Below, in pieces: positions 7,708-13,636 of a stretch of DNA of 15,140 nt. How positions within the stretch are numbered: position 1 is the first letter of the stretch; each line of letters starts with the position of its first letter. The DNA comes from an uncultured Gemmatimonadota bacterium. Lineage in GTDB: Bacteria; Gemmatimonadota; Gemmatimonadetes; Gemmatimonadales; Gemmatimonadaceae. Location of the stretch: positions 1-15,140 of the forward strand of contig CAMLIT010000105.1 in the NCBI GenBank assembly GCA_946480295.1, read 5' to 3'. Both the position numbers and the translations under genes were made by a program. The notes below the pieces were generated by a model. That model had not been told where the DNA came from. It did no database searches and saw only the letters and a program-made list of their open reading frames with translations.

Positions 7708-9137
7708 CGATCGGGGGACGGGGGGGCGCCGGTGGACCGCGCGCGACCACCGACACGCGCCGCGGCGACGGGGCGTGGCCCCGGCGCCGCCGGCATGGAG
7801 GCGCCGAGGGAGCGGTGTCCGTCCGCGCCCACGGCGCGCACGGCCGCCCACTCGTCGTCGAGCTGCGAATCGAGCAGGTAGCGGGTGACGTCGCCGACCG
7901 GGATCACCTCCTGCCAGGAGGGCGAGGTCGTGCGGCGGACGAGCACCTCGTAGCCCGCGGCGCCCGCCACCGGCTTCCAGGTGAGCCGCCACTTCTGTCC
8001 CCCGGACTCGCCGCGCTCGCGCGTCGCCACCGCGCTGTCGGGGGTGGCCGGGGCGAGGCCGAGCGAGCCCACCGTCGCCGCGTCGATGCGGGCGACGTTC
8101 GCCACGTAGTCGAAGTTCACGTGGGCGAAGTCGTCGGTCGGGAGGTGCTGCCGGTCGTAGTTCTCCAGCCGCTCGGTGAAGCGGAGCCCCGCGTCGCCCT
8201 GCATGACGAACGGACGGTGGTCGCCGCCGCGCTGGATGCGGTCGAGCCGCCAGGTGGGGCGGACCTCGAAGCGCGGCAGGTACAGCGCGTCGAGCGCCCA
8301 CACGTAGCGGCCCAGCTCACGGCTCGGCGAGTTGTCCGGGTCCGCGGCGTAGACGCGCATGCTCGTCGAGTCGGTCTGCCCGTCGGCGTCGGTGACGTTG
8401 CCGACGATGTCGTCGGTCATCCCGGCGACGACGCGATAGCCGGCGTTCTTCAGCCGCTCGGCGAGGTGCGTGGAGCCGAGCAGCCCCTGCTCCTCGCCGG
8501 CGTAGAGCGCGAAGACGACGGTGGCGTCGAGCCCGTGCGGGTAGTGCTTCGCGAACACGCGCGCCAGCTCCATCACCGCGGAGGAGCCGGAGCCGTCGTC
8601 GTCCGCGCCGGGCGCGTCGGCGACGGTGTCGAAGGTGCCGCCGGGGCGCGAGCAGATGCAGGAGTCGTAGTGCCCGCCGATGACGACGACGCGGCTCGTG
8701 TCGCGTCCCTTCAGCCAGGCGAGCACGTCGACGACGTTCACCTCGCGCCCGGCGAGCCGCGGCACGGGCACGATCGCCGGATCGTATTCCACGACGAGGC
8801 ACCCGCCGCAGTCGCGGCTCGCGGCCTCGAGCCGTCCGTGGATCCAGCGCCGCGCGGCGCCGATGCCGCGCGTGGACGACAGCGTGTCGGAGAGCGTGTT
8901 GCGCGTGCCGAACGAGACGAGCGTCGAGTCGGTGGCGCGGATGCGCGCCGGATCGATGTCGGCGAGGAGCGCGGCGAGCTGCGGGTCGCGCGCGAGGCCG
9001 ATCGTGCGGTCGAACGTCACGGCATCGAGGCTCGCGCTCCGGGCCGGCGCGGGCGCCCCGACCCGGGTCGCGCCGCTCGAGGCGCAGCCGGCGAGGAGGG
9101 CGACGAGGAGGAGCGGGGCGTGAGCGGAGAGGCGCAT
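7704..9137 (-). CDS. M28-family zinc metallopeptidase lipoprotein
   Basis: A 477-residue protein. Residues 1-18 are a lipoprotein signal (hydrophobic core, lipobox LLAGC, Cys18), so it is probably anchored facing the periplasm. M28 ligands are visible in order: GGHYDS (H156), GADDDGSGSS (D179-D181), AGEEQGLLGS (E215/E216), an Asp near 249-251, and GGDHRPF (H307). This is the co-catalytic two-zinc set of aminopeptidases such as those acting on peptide N-termini. Cys pairs at 110/113 and 160/162 could form disulfides. After residue 380 a fibronectin-III-like stretch (WKPVAGAAGYEVLVRR) ends the protein. ATG 9137 is chosen because the signal peptide starts there; upstream in-frame codons to 9257 have no lipoprotein logic. 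It is the first gene of the operon with the SpeD-like and membrane genes (TTGA overlap). The substrate is unknown. Confidence 0.93.
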   Translation of the reverse strand: MRLSAHAPLLLVALLAGCASSGATRVGAPAPARSASLDAVTFDRTIGLARDPQLAALLADIDPARIRATDSTLVSFGTRNTLSDTLSSTRGIGAARRWIHGRLEAASRDCGGCLVVEYDPAIVPVPRLAGREVNVVDVLAWLKGRDTSRVVVIGGHYDSCICSRPGGTFDTVADAPGADDDGSGSSAVMELARVFAKHYPHGLDATVVFALYAGEEQGLLGSTHLAERLKNAGYRVVAGMTDDIVGNVTDADGQTDSTSMRVYAADPDNSPSRELGRYVWALDALYLPRFEVRPTWRLDRIQRGGDHRPFVMQGDAGLRFTERLENYDRQHLPTDDFAHVNFDYVANVARIDAATVGSLGLAPATPDSAVATRERGESGGQKWRLTWKPVAGAAGYEVLVRRTTSPSWQEVIPVGDVTRYLLDSQLDDEWAAVRAVGADGHRSLGASMPAAPGPRPVAAARVGGRARSTGAPPSPDR

Positions 9138-9189
9138 CGGAAGCTGAATGGGCGCGCGATCGTGAGCAGCTGCAGCCGCCGTTCGCGCA

Positions 9190-9205
9190 GGCGTCGATCG
9201 ACGCC
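9190..9205. promoter_or_regulatory. 16-bp perfect palindrome between divergent genes, possible operator
   Basis: GGCGTCGATCGACGCC is its own reverse complement. It lies 53 bases before the M28 start and 59 before the CDP-alcohol transferase start. A further half-site, TCGACGC, recurs at 9215-9221, 17 bases from the one within the palindrome. It could be a dimeric repressor site controlling both directions. The factor is unknown, and GC-rich palindromes also occur by chance. Confidence 0.4.
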
Positions 9206-9263
9206 AAGCTAGGTTCGACGCTGCGCGCTGGCAAGCATTTCGCGCCCCGGCTAGCATTCACGC

Positions 9264-9788
9264 ATGCCGCCGCGACCGGAGCTGCGTCGTCTCCCGAACC
9301 TCATCTCCCTCTCGCGGCTGATCCTCGCCGCGGCGTTCGTGCGCGCGGGCGCGCACGCGCGGCTCGCGCTCGTCGTGGTGGCGGGCGCCACCGACGTCCT
9401 CGACGGCTGGGTGGCGCGGCGCGTCAACGCCGCCACGCGCACCGGCGCGCTCGTCGACCCGATCGCCGACCGCGTGTTCGCGCTCGTCGCCGTGACGGTG
9501 TTCCTTTTCGAGGGGGCGCTGTCGACCGTCGAGTACTTCGTCATGATCTCGCGCGACATCATGACGGCGGTGGGCTTCCTCGTCGCGCGCTTCGTGCCGT
9601 GGCTCCGCCCCGTGGAGTTCAAGGCGCGCGAGGCGGGGAAGGTCGTCACCGTGCTGCAGTACATGGCGTTCCTCGCGCTGCTCCTCAACCCGTCCGCCGT
9701 CCACACGCTGATCGTGCTCGTCGGGATCGCGTCGGCGTGGGCGATCGTGGACTACACCTACGCGCTCTGGTGCGCCCGCGTCCGATGA
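9264..9788 (+). CDS. CDP-alcohol phosphatidyltransferase (PgsA-like)
   Basis: A 174-residue integral membrane enzyme of phospholipid synthesis. The full family signature is present with exact spacing: D44-x2-D47-G48-x2-A51-R52-x8-G61-x3-D65-x3-D69, where the four Asp bind metal and the CDP group. About four to six hydrophobic segments surround it (around 12-28, 33-47, 72-88, 92-112, 128-142, 147-168). Members move a phosphatidyl group from CDP-diacylglycerol to an alcohol such as glycerol 3-phosphate, or make cardiolipin or inositol lipids; the acceptor cannot be told from motifs alone. Length fits phosphatidylglycerophosphate synthases. The stop overlaps the ATG of the next gene (ATGA, 9785-9788). 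It is divergent from the M28 operon. Confidence 0.92.
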   Translation: MPPRPELRRLPNLISLSRLILAAAFVRAGAHARLALVVVAGATDVLDGWVARRVNAATRTGALVDPIADRVFALVAVTVFLFEGALSTVEYFVMISRDIMTAVGFLVARFVPWLRPVEFKAREAGKVVTVLQYMAFLALLLNPSAVHTLIVLVGIASAWAIVDYTYALWCARVR

Positions 9789-10321
9789 GCGCGATCCCGC
9801 CGCTCCGCTCCATGCGCTCGTTCGTCTCCGCCTCCGCCGTCGCGCGCGCCGCGTCGACGTCGATCCTCGTGCTCGTGCTCCTCGCCGGCGCGCGCACCGC
9901 GCGCGCGCAGGGGCCGGGCGGGTTCCAGCCCGAGCTGCGCGTCGACGGCCTCGCGCCGCATCCCGATGCCGCGCAGCTCGGCGCCGGGCTCGAGATTCCC
10001 TTCGGCTGGTACACGCGCCTCGGCCTCGTCGTCGCCGGCGGGGCGGCGCGCGACAGCGGCATCGTCGTCGGCAGCGGCCGCGCCGACGCCATCGTGCGCT
10101 TCCTCCTCGATCCCTTCCGCGAATCGCCCTGGGGGCTCTCGTTGGGCGGCGGCGTGAGCGTGCGCTACGAACCGCTGCGCGGCTGGCGCGAGTATCTCGC
10201 CGTGGTGGCGGAGCTCGAGGGCTCCTCGCGCGGGCCGATCCTCCCCGCGCTGCAGGTCGGCATCGGCGGCGGCGCGCGCGTGGGCATCGTGCTCCGGCGC
10301 GCCATCCCGCTGCGGCGCTGA
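9785..10321 (+). CDS. Secreted, probably outer-membrane protein, unrecognised
   Basis: A 178-residue protein. It begins at ATG 9785 inside the previous stop, with an N-terminal export signal. A hydrophobic core about 26-35 (SILVLVLLAG) is followed by ARTARA-QG, giving a likely signal peptidase I cut near residue 41. A second Met at residue 10 could be the real start of the signal. The mature part shows alternating, aromatic-ended strands (GAGLEIPFGWYTRLGLVVAG, GLSLGGGVSVRYEPL, LPALQVGIGGGARVGIVL), as in small outer-membrane beta-barrels. No family is recognised. Coupling to a phospholipid-synthesis gene hints at an envelope role, but that is inference. Confidence 0.75.
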   Translation: MSAIPPLRSMRSFVSASAVARAASTSILVLVLLAGARTARAQGPGGFQPELRVDGLAPHPDAAQLGAGLEIPFGWYTRLGLVVAGGAARDSGIVVGSGRADAIVRFLLDPFRESPWGLSLGGGVSVRYEPLRGWREYLAVVAELEGSSRGPILPALQVGIGGGARVGIVLRRAIPLRR

Positions 10322-10336
10322 AGGGGAGACAGGCAA

Positions 10337-10359
10337 ACGCCCCCGTGTGCCGGGGGCGT
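10337..10359. terminator. Hairpin between convergent genes
   Basis: ACGCCCCC (10337-10344), a 7-base loop, then GGGGGCGT (10352-10359): an 8-bp perfect stem. It lies 16 bases after the stop of the outer-membrane gene and 30 bases past the stop of the 90-aa gene on the other strand. No long T run follows in either direction (only TTTGCC on the minus side), so termination strength is unsure. Confidence 0.5.
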
Positions 10360-10388
10360 GGAGTGCTACGCTGGTCGCTCGAGGACGG

Positions 10389-10661
10389 TCACGCCGCGGA
10401 GGCGTCCGCCTGCGCGTGCTTCTTCGGGGGCTGAGCGAAACGCTCACCGAGCTTGCGCAGCTCGTCGATCTTCTCGGCGGAGAGCTCGGGATACCGGTCC
10501 GTCATATACTGCATCGTGTCATCGAACCAGCTCCGCTGGTCTTCCACGGCCGATCCGACGACGCCGCAGCGCATGATGTGCTGGAACAACTCGTCTCGGG
10601 CTTCTTCAAACGGCGACACCGTCGCCGGTCCTGTCTTATGCGGTTTCTTCTGTTTGGCCAT
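10389..10661 (-). CDS. Small basic-headed protein, unrecognised
   Basis: A 90-residue cytoplasmic protein. The Lys-rich head (MAKQKKPHKTG) is followed by a helical, acidic body (PFEEARDELFQHIMRCGVV, DDTMQYMTDRYPELSAEKIDELRKLGERFA) and a tail PPKKHAQADASAA. No catalytic motif, membrane segment or export signal is visible. The start at ATG 10661 lacks a ribosome binding site (the preceding bases read CCTCCTCAATAA). The upstream region is unusually AT-rich for this genome, fitting a promoter. Codon pattern and an open frame with sensible composition support a real gene. Function unknown. Confidence 0.7.
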   Translation of the reverse strand: MAKQKKPHKTGPATVSPFEEARDELFQHIMRCGVVGSAVEDQRSWFDDTMQYMTDRYPELSAEKIDELRKLGERFAQPPKKHAQADASAA

Positions 10662-10782
10662 TTATTGAGGAGGGGTAGAGGACATATGAATCTAAGCACG
10701 CGCCCGCTGCGCTTACAGGTGTCATAGAGCACTTCGCGTTCCGGGTGCGTGGCTCGGCGAGCGGCAACAGGGCTGATTACCC
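10662..10782. other. AT-richer intergenic stretch upstream of the 90-aa gene
   Basis: This is the non-repeat part of a 359-base gene-free gap (10662-11020). It probably holds the promoter of the minus-strand 90-aa gene; a TAGATT is present on that strand near 10690, without a convincing -35. On the plus strand AGGAGG (10668-10673) precedes a 13-codon frame at 10686-10727, too short to call. The rest of the gap is the second heptamer palindrome. Confidence 0.35.
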
Positions 10783-10809
10783 TACTCGCGGGAGGGGCGG
10801 GGGTTCCGC

Positions 10810-10837
10810 GGGACGCGGGACGCGGGACGCGGGACGC
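10810..10837 (+). repeat. Tandem array, 4 copies of GGGACGC
   Basis: Four perfect 7-base units forming the outer left arm of locus 2. The right counterpart at 10973-10993 reads CTCGTCT, CCCGTCC, CTCGTCC, whose complement is GGGACGA/GGGACGG-like. Confidence 0.95.
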
Positions 10838-10849
10838 GGAACGACGTGA

Positions 10850-10870
10850 TTGGTCTTTGGTCGTTGGTCG
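10850..10870 (+). repeat. Tandem heptamers TTGGTCT, TTGGTCG, TTGGTCG
   Basis: Three units abut the left arm of the core hairpin, which itself begins TTGGCCA. They pair imperfectly with the complement (TTGGTTC/TTCGTTC) of the right inner array. Confidence 0.88.
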
Positions 10871-10920
10871 TTGGCCAGCCGCTCGGGATGCGTCTGGTGG
10901 CGTCCCGAGCGGCTGGCCAA
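10871..10920. repeat. Core hairpin of locus 2, 21-bp stem
   Basis: Arms 10871-10891 and 10900-10920 match at 20 of 21 positions; the exception, T10889 against G10902, is a wobble pair in RNA. The loop is 8 bases (10892-10899). The arms begin TTGGCCAGCCGCTCGGG. A hairpin this long and clean is far beyond chance. Confidence 0.95.
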
Positions 10921-10962
10921 GAACCAAGAACGAAGAACGAAGAACGAAGAACGAAGAACCAA
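10921..10962 (+). repeat. Tandem array of GAACGAA heptamers, 6 units
   Basis: In order: GAACCAA, four GAACGAA, GAACCAA. The end units differ from the middle ones by one base. It forms the inner right arm of locus 2. Because 7 is not a multiple of 3, all frames stay open and can give spurious repetitive peptides. Confidence 0.96.
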
Positions 10963-11020
10963 CGACGTTGTGCTCGTCTCCCGTCCCTCGTCCCCACCGC
11001 CCCCCTCCTCCCGCCTCCCG

Positions 11021-12004
11021 CTAGTACCTCGCCGCCTGCACCGCCCCCACGAATTCCAGGATCAGGTTCGCCAGCGTCTCCGGCGCCTCTTCGGGGACGA
11101 GGCGACCCGCGGCGGGCAGGTGCACGATCCGGCTGCCCCCGATCTCGTCGGCCAGGCGCTCGGCGGTCCGGGCGTCGATGAACGCGTCCCGGTCCCCCCA
11201 CACGATGAGCGTCGGCTGGTCGAGCTCGCGGAGCTCGATCTCGGCGAGATCCTCCTCGTCCACGCTCCGCGCGAGCGTCAGCAGGTGATTCACCCCGTCC
11301 TTCCCCACGTACGGCGCGAGGTAGCGGGCGATGAGCTTGTCCGGCATGTGCTCGCGGTCGGCCACGCTCTTCTCGAGCAGCTCGCGGAGGAGGGGGGCGG
11401 CGCCGAGCACGCCGCGCGAGATGCGGAAGGCGAATCGGGCCGTGTTGCGCTGGAGGGTCTTGATCCCGTCGTCAGGCACGTCCCCGAAGACCATCGGGTT
11501 CACCAGCACCATCCGCTCGACCCGCTCCGGGCGCGTGGCCGCCAGCCGCAGGGCGATCGCGCCGCCGAGGTCGACGCCGACGATCGTCGCCCGCGACAGC
11601 CGCAGCGCGGTCATCGCGCGGTCGACGTACTCCGCCTGGGCCGCGATGCTGTAGTCCGCGTCGAACGGCCGGTCGGACTCGCCGTAGCCGAAGAGGTCGA
11701 GGGCGAAGGCCGTGCGGTTCGCCATGGCGATCGCCGGGGCGACGTTCCGCCAGAGGAAGCTGCAGGTCCCGAAGCCGTGCAGGAGGATGACGGGTGCCCC
11801 GCCGTGGCCATAGCGCTCCACGTGCATGGAACCCGGCCCGACCGGGATGCGTAGCAGATCGGCGTCGATGGGAGCTTCCTCCGGAAGCCGTGGTTGGGGC
11901 TGAACGTTACACCAATCGCGACCTTTACGCCGCCGAGCGTATGCCAGAGGTGCGCCACGACGCCCGAGGACGGCTCGTTGCTTGCGCATCTCCGCGCCTA
12001 CCAT
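11021..12004 (-). CDS. Alpha/beta hydrolase with Asp nucleophile position and Arg replacing catalytic His
   Basis: A protein of up to 327 residues with the alpha/beta hydrolase fold. Visible parts: oxyanion motif LLHGFG (74-79), LDLFGYGESDRP (102-113), nucleophile elbow G-V-D145-L-G-G, helical cap (about 175-255), and VWGDRDAFID with the acid Asp (D271/D273). The C-terminal PAAGRLVPEEAPE has R301 where the family has the catalytic His of GHxxxxExP. An Asp nucleophile is typical of haloalkane dehalogenases and epoxide hydrolases. Without the His the classic cycle cannot finish, unless H295 substitutes. The start is uncertain: ATG 12004 has a GGAGG 13 bases upstream, but the first ~45 residues look unlike the fold, and later starts such as Met60 are possible. 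The stop lies inside the locus 2 palindrome. Divergent from the DsbA/VKOR operon. Confidence 0.88.
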   Translation of the reverse strand: MVGAEMRKQRAVLGRRGAPLAYARRRKGRDWCNVQPQPRLPEEAPIDADLLRIPVGPGSMHVERYGHGGAPVILLHGFGTCSFLWRNVAPAIAMANRTAFALDLFGYGESDRPFDADYSIAAQAEYVDRAMTALRLSRATIVGVDLGGAIALRLAATRPERVERMVLVNPMVFGDVPDDGIKTLQRNTARFAFRISRGVLGAAPLLRELLEKSVADREHMPDKLIARYLAPYVGKDGVNHLLTLARSVDEEDLAEIELRELDQPTLIVWGDRDAFIDARTAERLADEIGGSRIVHLPAAGRLVPEEAPETLANLILEFVGAVQAARY

Positions 12005-12023
12005 AGCTTTCGCGTACCCTCCA

Positions 12024-12035
12024 CCGTGGCCACGG
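12024..12035. promoter_or_regulatory. 12-bp perfect palindrome in a divergent intergenic region
   Basis: CCGTGGCCACGG is self-complementary and lies between the alpha/beta hydrolase start (12004) and the 99-aa gene (12091). It may be a protein-binding site, but short GC palindromes are common here. Confidence 0.25.
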
Positions 12036-12090
12036 AGTTGAGCGCGGTCCAGCGCCCTGGCCTCCTTTCAGTTCAGCGAGGCAGCAGTTC

Positions 12091-12390
12091 ATGTCGGACC
12101 AGACGTACGACGACGGCCGAGCGCGCAACCTCGAAGCCCTGCTCCGTGCGCTCGCCGGGCGCATCCTCGAGCTCGACTCGCGCGAAGAGCTGCTGCGACA
12201 CGCTGGGGAGCTGATGCGGCTCATCGGCGACGTCCGGAGCGAGCTCTTTCATTACGAGGTCCGCGCCACGTACGACACTCCCGAGATCGCCGAGAGCCGG
12301 CGCATCGTGGCGGAGGCCCAGGACAAACTCGAGAGCAAATGGGAAAACAGCGAGTGGAACCCGGACGAGGAAAGCGATCCGGAGTGGTGA
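12091..12390 (+). CDS. Small acidic helical protein ahead of dsbA, unrecognised
   Basis: A 99-residue soluble protein with long amphipathic helices (NLEALLRALAGRILELDSRE, LLRHAGELMRLIGDVRSELF) and a very acidic, Trp-containing tail (NSEWNPDEESDPEW). No Cys, export signal or known motif is seen. GCGAGGC precedes ATG 12091 by about ten bases. Its TGA overlaps the GTG chosen for the DsbA gene (GTGA, 12387-12390), so the two are likely coupled and it heads this operon. A role linked to envelope disulfide formation is suggested by position only, and the lack of a signal argues for a cytoplasmic site. Confidence 0.82.
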   Translation: MSDQTYDDGRARNLEALLRALAGRILELDSREELLRHAGELMRLIGDVRSELFHYEVRATYDTPEIAESRRIVAEAQDKLESKWENSEWNPDEESDPEW

Positions 12391-13109
12391 AGCAGACCAA
12401 GAAGCGGCGTGAGGCGACGCGGCTCTTCTACATCATCGTCTTCCTCGTCATCGCGGGCGGAATCGGCGGGCTCACCTACGTCGCGACGCGCTCGCCGGCC
12501 GCGACGCTCAGCCAGTACGACTCGAGCCTCCCCGCGGTCGTGTCGAACGGCTACACGCTCGGCAACCCGAACGCGCCGGTGGAGGTCGTCGAGTACGCCG
12601 ACTTCGAGTGCCCCGCCTGCGGCCAGTTCGCCACGGTCACCGAACCCGACGTGCGCTCCCAGTTCGTGAACACGGGCAAGGTGCGCTGGCGCTTCATCGA
12701 CTTCCCGCTCCCCGTCCACCGCAATACCTGGAACGCCTCGCGCGCCGCGGCGTGCGCGGACGAGCAGGGGCGGTTCTGGCAGATGCATGACGCGCTCTTC
12801 CAGACGCAGGACCAGTGGAACAGCGAGGCGACGAGCAGCCCGGACAAGTTCCTGAAGAAGCTCGCCCGGCAGGTGGGGCTCAACGGCGACCAGTTCGACA
12901 AGTGCCTCGACAGCAAGAAGACGCAGGCGAAGGTGCAGGCGCACTGGAAGCTGGCGATGGAGGCGCATATCGAGGGGACGCCGACCTTCATCGCCAACGG
13001 CATCCGCGAGCCGCGGCCGCTGACGTACGACCAGTTCAAGGACTTCGTGGACCGCGCGCTCGCCGCGGCGCCTGCATCGAAGCCGGTCGCGAGCGCGGCC
13101 GGCCGGTAG
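12387..13109 (+). CDS. Membrane-anchored DsbA-family thiol oxidoreductase
   Basis: A 240-residue protein. A basic N-terminus and one transmembrane anchor (about 13-33) lead to a periplasmic thioredoxin-fold domain. The active site is C75-P-A-C78 in YADFECPACGQF; the cis-Pro loop is G197-T-P-T in IEGTPTFIANG. Two further Cys, C123 and C173, flank the helical insert and could form a structural disulfide. The family introduces or shuffles disulfides in exported proteins; some members fold with thiol-dependent roles instead. GTG 12387 is chosen for its 4-base overlap with the previous stop. ATG 12339 in the same frame would add 16 residues and a 52-base overlap and is less likely. The VKOR gene follows 13 bases later and should reoxidise this protein. 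Confidence 0.93.
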   Translation: MKQTKKRREATRLFYIIVFLVIAGGIGGLTYVATRSPAATLSQYDSSLPAVVSNGYTLGNPNAPVEVVEYADFECPACGQFATVTEPDVRSQFVNTGKVRWRFIDFPLPVHRNTWNASRAAACADEQGRFWQMHDALFQTQDQWNSEATSSPDKFLKKLARQVGLNGDQFDKCLDSKKTQAKVQAHWKLAMEAHIEGTPTFIANGIREPRPLTYDQFKDFVDRALAAAPASKPVASAAGR

Positions 13110-13122
13110 CGGGGGCCCAGCG

Positions 13123-13602
13123 ATGAGCAAGCGCGTCCTCGCCCTGGTGCTCGCCGTCGTCGGGATCGCGATCGCGTCGTACCTGACGCTGTACAAGTAC
13201 GGCGTCGTCGGCACCCTGGCCTGCGGCACCGGAGGGTGCGAGGTCGTGCAGACGAGCCGCTGGTCGACGCTGCTCGGCTTCCCCGTCGCGGCGTGGGGGC
13301 TGGCGTACTACGCCATCGTGCTCGCGATCGCCATCGCCGGGGTGCGGGAGCGCTACGCCGACTCGCAGGCGCTGTCGCTGCTCCTAGTCGTCGTCACCGC
13401 CGCCGGCCTGCTCTTCTCGGCCTGGCTGACCTATCTCGAGCTGGCGGTGATCCACGCGATCTGCCGCTACTGCGTGGGCTCGGCGATCGTGGCGACGCTG
13501 CTGTTCGTGGTCGCCGCGTTCGATCTCTACGAGCTCCGCCTCGCCGAAGCCGAGGACGAGGGAGAGGCTCCGGAGCTGGAGCGCGGCGCGCGGCGGGCCT
13601 GA
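13123..13602 (+). CDS. Vitamin K epoxide reductase (VKOR) family protein, DsbB-like role
   Basis: A 159-residue integral membrane protein with four hydrophobic segments (about 5-24, 52-72, 83-103, 109-133). The VKOR cysteines are present: the loop pair C34 and C39 (LACGTGGCEVV) and the membrane-side C114-R-Y-C117. The conserved S48 TLLGFPVAAWGL stretch follows the loop. Bacterial VKORs pass electrons from DsbA-like proteins to quinone, replacing DsbB. Some species fuse the two domains; here they are separate adjacent genes. A charged acidic tail (about 140-159) is cytoplasmic by the usual topology. The ribosome site is weak, so translation probably depends on the upstream genes. Confidence 0.94.
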   Translation: MSKRVLALVLAVVGIAIASYLTLYKYGVVGTLACGTGGCEVVQTSRWSTLLGFPVAAWGLAYYAIVLAIAIAGVRERYADSQALSLLLVVVTAAGLLFSAWLTYLELAVIHAICRYCVGSAIVATLLFVVAAFDLYELRLAEAEDEGEAPELERGARRA

Positions 13603-13613
13603 CCGCCCGCCGC
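13590..13613. terminator. Hairpin over the VKOR stop codon, between convergent genes
   Basis: GCGGCGGGC (13590-13598), a 6-base loop containing the stop codon, then GCCCGCCGC (13605-13613): a 9-bp perfect stem. It lies between the VKOR gene and the oppositely oriented 124-aa gene, whose stop is at 13637. No T run follows, so it may act weakly or through Rho. Confidence 0.4.
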
Positions 13614-13636
13614 TGGCGCCGCGCACCCCACCCGCG

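Larger units (their letters stand above)
10783..11026. repeat. Long nested palindrome built from heptamer repeats (locus 2)
   Basis: This is an imperfect inverted repeat with the same layered plan as locus 1 but different words. The outermost 13-base arms, 10783-10795 (TACTCGCGGGAGG) and 11014-11026, match at 12 of 13 positions. Inside them are GGGACGC units (left) against CTCGTCC/CCCGTCC units (right). Then come TTGGTCG units (left) against GAACGAA/GAACCAA units (right). The core is a 21-bp hairpin. Arm lengths differ because the left inner array has three heptamers and the right has six. The right end covers the stop codon of the alpha/beta hydrolase (11021-11023), so it could end that gene's transcript. 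No coding potential is accepted. Confidence 0.88.

Noticed and set aside
5984..7888. 634-codon plus-strand frame across the membrane/SpeD-like genes
   Set aside because: The translation is an Arg/Asp/His-rich shadow without folds, crosses three real genes and has no ribosome site.
7708..8301. In-frame upstream extension of the SpeD-like protein inside the M28 gene
   Set aside because: The translated extension is Arg/Pro/His-rich and antisense-like in composition, while the M28 frame there has zinc-ligand motifs. The protein length from TTG 7707 fits the family.
9138..9257. 40-residue N-terminal extension of the M28 peptidase
   Set aside because: It would bury the lipoprotein signal peptide and cover the divergent promoter region; ATG 9137 fits far better.
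10686..10727. 13-codon frame with AGGAGG upstream
   Set aside because: It is too short to support as a gene and has no downstream partner on that strand; kept only as part of a low-interest observation.
10749..11024. Repetitive peptides encoded by the GAACGAA/GGGACGC arrays in several frames
   Set aside because: Heptamers keep all frames open, so these peptides follow from the period. The region is explained by the palindrome.
10783..11026. Insertion sequence or MITE with target duplication
   Set aside because: No transposase and no clear flanking direct repeat could be found. The internal heptamer layering is unlike ordinary terminal inverted repeats. Left as a structural repeat.
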